Positions 6,771 to 7,922 of a stretch of 7,922 bases of DNA are shown piece by piece (position 1 is the stretch's first letter; every line of letters begins with the position of its first letter). The notes under the pieces are model-generated. The model saw only the letters and a program-made list of their open reading frames with translations, was not told where the DNA came from and ran no database searches. This stretch comes from WVXT01 sp964403285. Lineage in GTDB: Bacteria; UBA6262; WVXT01. The stretch spans positions 1 through 7,922 of the forward strand of contig CAYOFG010000060.1 in assembly GCA_964403285.1 (NCBI GenBank). The letters are read 5' to 3'. Both the position numbers and the translations under genes were made by a program.

Positions 6771-6837
6771 TTCCAAAAGCGATTCACAAACCATCTTTTA
6801 ATCTGGAAGAAATCAATCAAGAATAATGGAATATTAT

Positions 6838-6844
6838 GGAGGGG
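6838..6844 (+). promoter_or_regulatory. Ribosome binding site for the adaptor gene
   Basis: GGAGGGG ends three bases before the ATG at 6848 (core GGAGG five bases before). It gives the adaptor its own strong initiation signal, unlike the overlapping junctions on either side in this operon. The preceding part of the 77-base spacer shows no convincing hairpin or promoter. Confidence 0.65.
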
Positions 6845-6847
6845 TAG

Positions 6848-7750
6848 ATGCGAAAGAAAGTTATCTGGATAGTAGTCATTGTTCTTATCATTGGAATAGG
6901 CTATCGAGTAATGACAAGGAAAGAAAATGTAGACAGAAAGACGGGTGGCGTTGGTGAAGGCATTATCCCGGTAGCTATCCAGGAAGTGCAGTCTGGAGAT
7001 TTAGAACTGATTCTCTCCTTCGTCGGCGATATTAAGGGAGAGGACCAGGTGACCGTATATTCTGAAGCTACGGGAAGGCTTTCTCGATATCTGGTAGAGG
7101 AAGGGAACTGGGTAAAAAAGGACCAGGTCATAGCTCTGGTCGACCGGGCAGTTACTGGTATGGAGTTTGAGGAAGCAAAAGTGAAGTCGCCTTTAAGTGG
7201 AACTGTGGGGCGTCTCTATCTGGATAAAGGGAGTACAATCAGCTTAGAAACTCCAGTAGCACTAATTGCCAGGATGGACAGAGTTAAAGTAGAATTCAGT
7301 ATCCCGGAAAAAGATATGGTGAAGGTTTATAAAGAGCAACAAGCGAGGGTTAAGGTTGACGCTTACCCTGATAGAACCTTTAATGGGAAAGTAACGCGTC
7401 TCAGCCCTGTTGTCGACCCTGTCACGCGCAGCGCCTACACCGAAGTTACACTTTCCAACCCTGATCACAGCCTGAAGCCGGGAATGTTTGCTGAGATAGA
7501 CATTGTGGTGGTTTCTTCAAAAGGGGCTGTGGTAGTACCCAAGGAAGCAATCCTGGAGGACAGTGATTCAAAGAGTTCCTTCGTTTTTGTTGTTGAAGGT
7601 GGCAGTGCTGTGAAAAAAGTGGTAGAAACAGGCATATCTCAACAGGGTCTGGTGGAGGTGAAATCTGGCCTCACTTTTGGCGAGAAAATGGTCATTACTG
7701 GTCAACACTACCTTAAAGATGGGGATAGAGTGGAGGTTGTGGAGCAATGA
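6848..7750 (+). CDS. RND efflux periplasmic adaptor (membrane fusion protein), short hairpin-less form
   Basis: Links the inner-membrane RND pump to the TolC channel in the periplasm. At 300 residues it is shorter than AcrA-like adaptors (around 370-400). An N-terminal membrane anchor spans about 5-19 after MRKK. The biotinyl-lipoyl domain is split into halves at 67-99 (GEDQVTVYSEATGRL...VIALVD) and 110-141 (AKVKSPLSGTVGRLYLDKGSTIS). Only about ten residues (RAVTGMEFEE, 100-109) join them, where typical adaptors carry a long alpha-helical hairpin that contacts TolC. The beta-barrel domain follows at about 145-220 (MDRVKVEFSIPEKDM; LSPVVDPVTRSAYTEV at 185-200; LKPGMFAEIDIVV at 209-221), then a membrane-proximal domain at about 225-298 (VVVPKEAIL at 228-236). 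The absent N-terminal lipobox means it is anchored by a helix rather than a lipid. The stop overlaps the pump start as ATGA at 7747-7750. Family firm; direct hairpin loss is visible in the sequence. Confidence 0.93.
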   Translation: MRKKVIWIVVIVLIIGIGYRVMTRKENVDRKTGGVGEGIIPVAIQEVQSGDLELILSFVGDIKGEDQVTVYSEATGRLSRYLVEEGNWVKKDQVIALVDRAVTGMEFEEAKVKSPLSGTVGRLYLDKGSTISLETPVALIARMDRVKVEFSIPEKDMVKVYKEQQARVKVDAYPDRTFNGKVTRLSPVVDPVTRSAYTEVTLSNPDHSLKPGMFAEIDIVVVSSKGAVVVPKEAILEDSDSKSSFVFVVEGGSAVKKVVETGISQQGLVEVKSGLTFGEKMVITGQHYLKDGDRVEVVEQ

Positions 7751-7922
7751 GCCTCTTCGAATCAGCAATCAAAAGAGCTGTAACATATACAATGGTGTTC
7801 ATCGCCATTGGCGTTTTCGGAATAGTTTCTCTTCTTAGGTTAAAGCCGGAACTTTTGCCTGACATAACCTTCCCTACGGTAGCAGTGATAGTTAGATATA
7901 GTGGGGTCGGCCCGGAGGATAT
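7747..7922 (+). CDS. RND efflux pump (AcrB/HAE1-like), N-terminal fragment cut by window end
   Basis: Proton-driven inner-membrane pump, the motor of the tripartite system; full members are about 1000-1050 residues with 12 membrane helices. Only 58 complete codons are in the window. They match the family N-terminus: a short amphipathic start (MSLFESAIKRAV), the first membrane helix at about 13-30 (TYTMVFIAIGVFGIVSLL), then LKPELLPDITFPTVAVIVRYSGVGPED (32-58), equivalent to the LLPDIxxPxVxVxxxYPGASPEDVE signature. The usual YPGAS is YSGVG here, a mild variation. The start ATG overlaps the adaptor stop (ATGA), so the two are translationally coupled. The HAE1 (drug/hydrophobe) subclass is likely from this segment rather than the heavy-metal CusA class, but the substrate cannot be predicted. 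Confidence 0.9.
   Translation, partial: MSLFESAIKRAVTYTMVFIAIGVFGIVSLLRLKPELLPDITFPTVAVIVRYSGVGPED

Overview
The window looks like a scaffold from a metagenome-derived or draft genome of a Gram-negative (double-membrane) bacterium. Two runs of exactly 100 N (2304-2403 and 4689-4788) are scaffold joins. The outer-membrane TolC-type protein, periplasmic adaptor and RND pump imply an outer membrane. A/T is slightly above half by eye, and AGA/AGG and ATA codons are frequent, as in many deep-branching or uncultivated bacterial lineages. No marker in the window allows a firm phylum call. All recognised genes are on the + strand and tightly packed. I see no tRNA, rRNA, CRISPR array, insertion sequence or phage gene.

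Left block (1-2303): the end of a small two-helix membrane protein whose start cannot be fixed, then a TldE/PmbA-type protein (non-catalytic partner of the TldD protease) begun with GTG, then aroE (shikimate dehydrogenase), which runs into the first gap and has lost its C-terminus.

Middle block (2404-4688): a 74-residue uncharacterised protein beginning exactly at the gap edge, aroC (chorismate synthase, complete), and a rhomboid intramembrane protease with a soluble C-terminal tail. aroE and aroC are the fourth and last steps of the shikimate pathway to chorismate, so this is part of an aromatic amino acid biosynthesis cluster, with unknown content in the gap between them.

Right block (4789-7922): a self-contained efflux operon of TetR-type repressor, TolC-type outer-membrane channel, a short RND periplasmic adaptor, and the start of an AcrB-like RND pump cut off by the window end. 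Two of the three junctions are ATGA stop/start overlaps, so the genes are translationally coupled. The DNA before the repressor carries a 20-bp near-palindrome over a possible -10 element and a second small dyad, both plausible operators.

I found no clearly undescribed system. The most distinctive points are the adaptor that lacks the usual alpha-helical hairpin (like Borrelia BesA, with the same channel-adaptor-pump gene order), the palindromic operator candidate, the orphan TldE, and the false aroE fusion created by reading through the gap.
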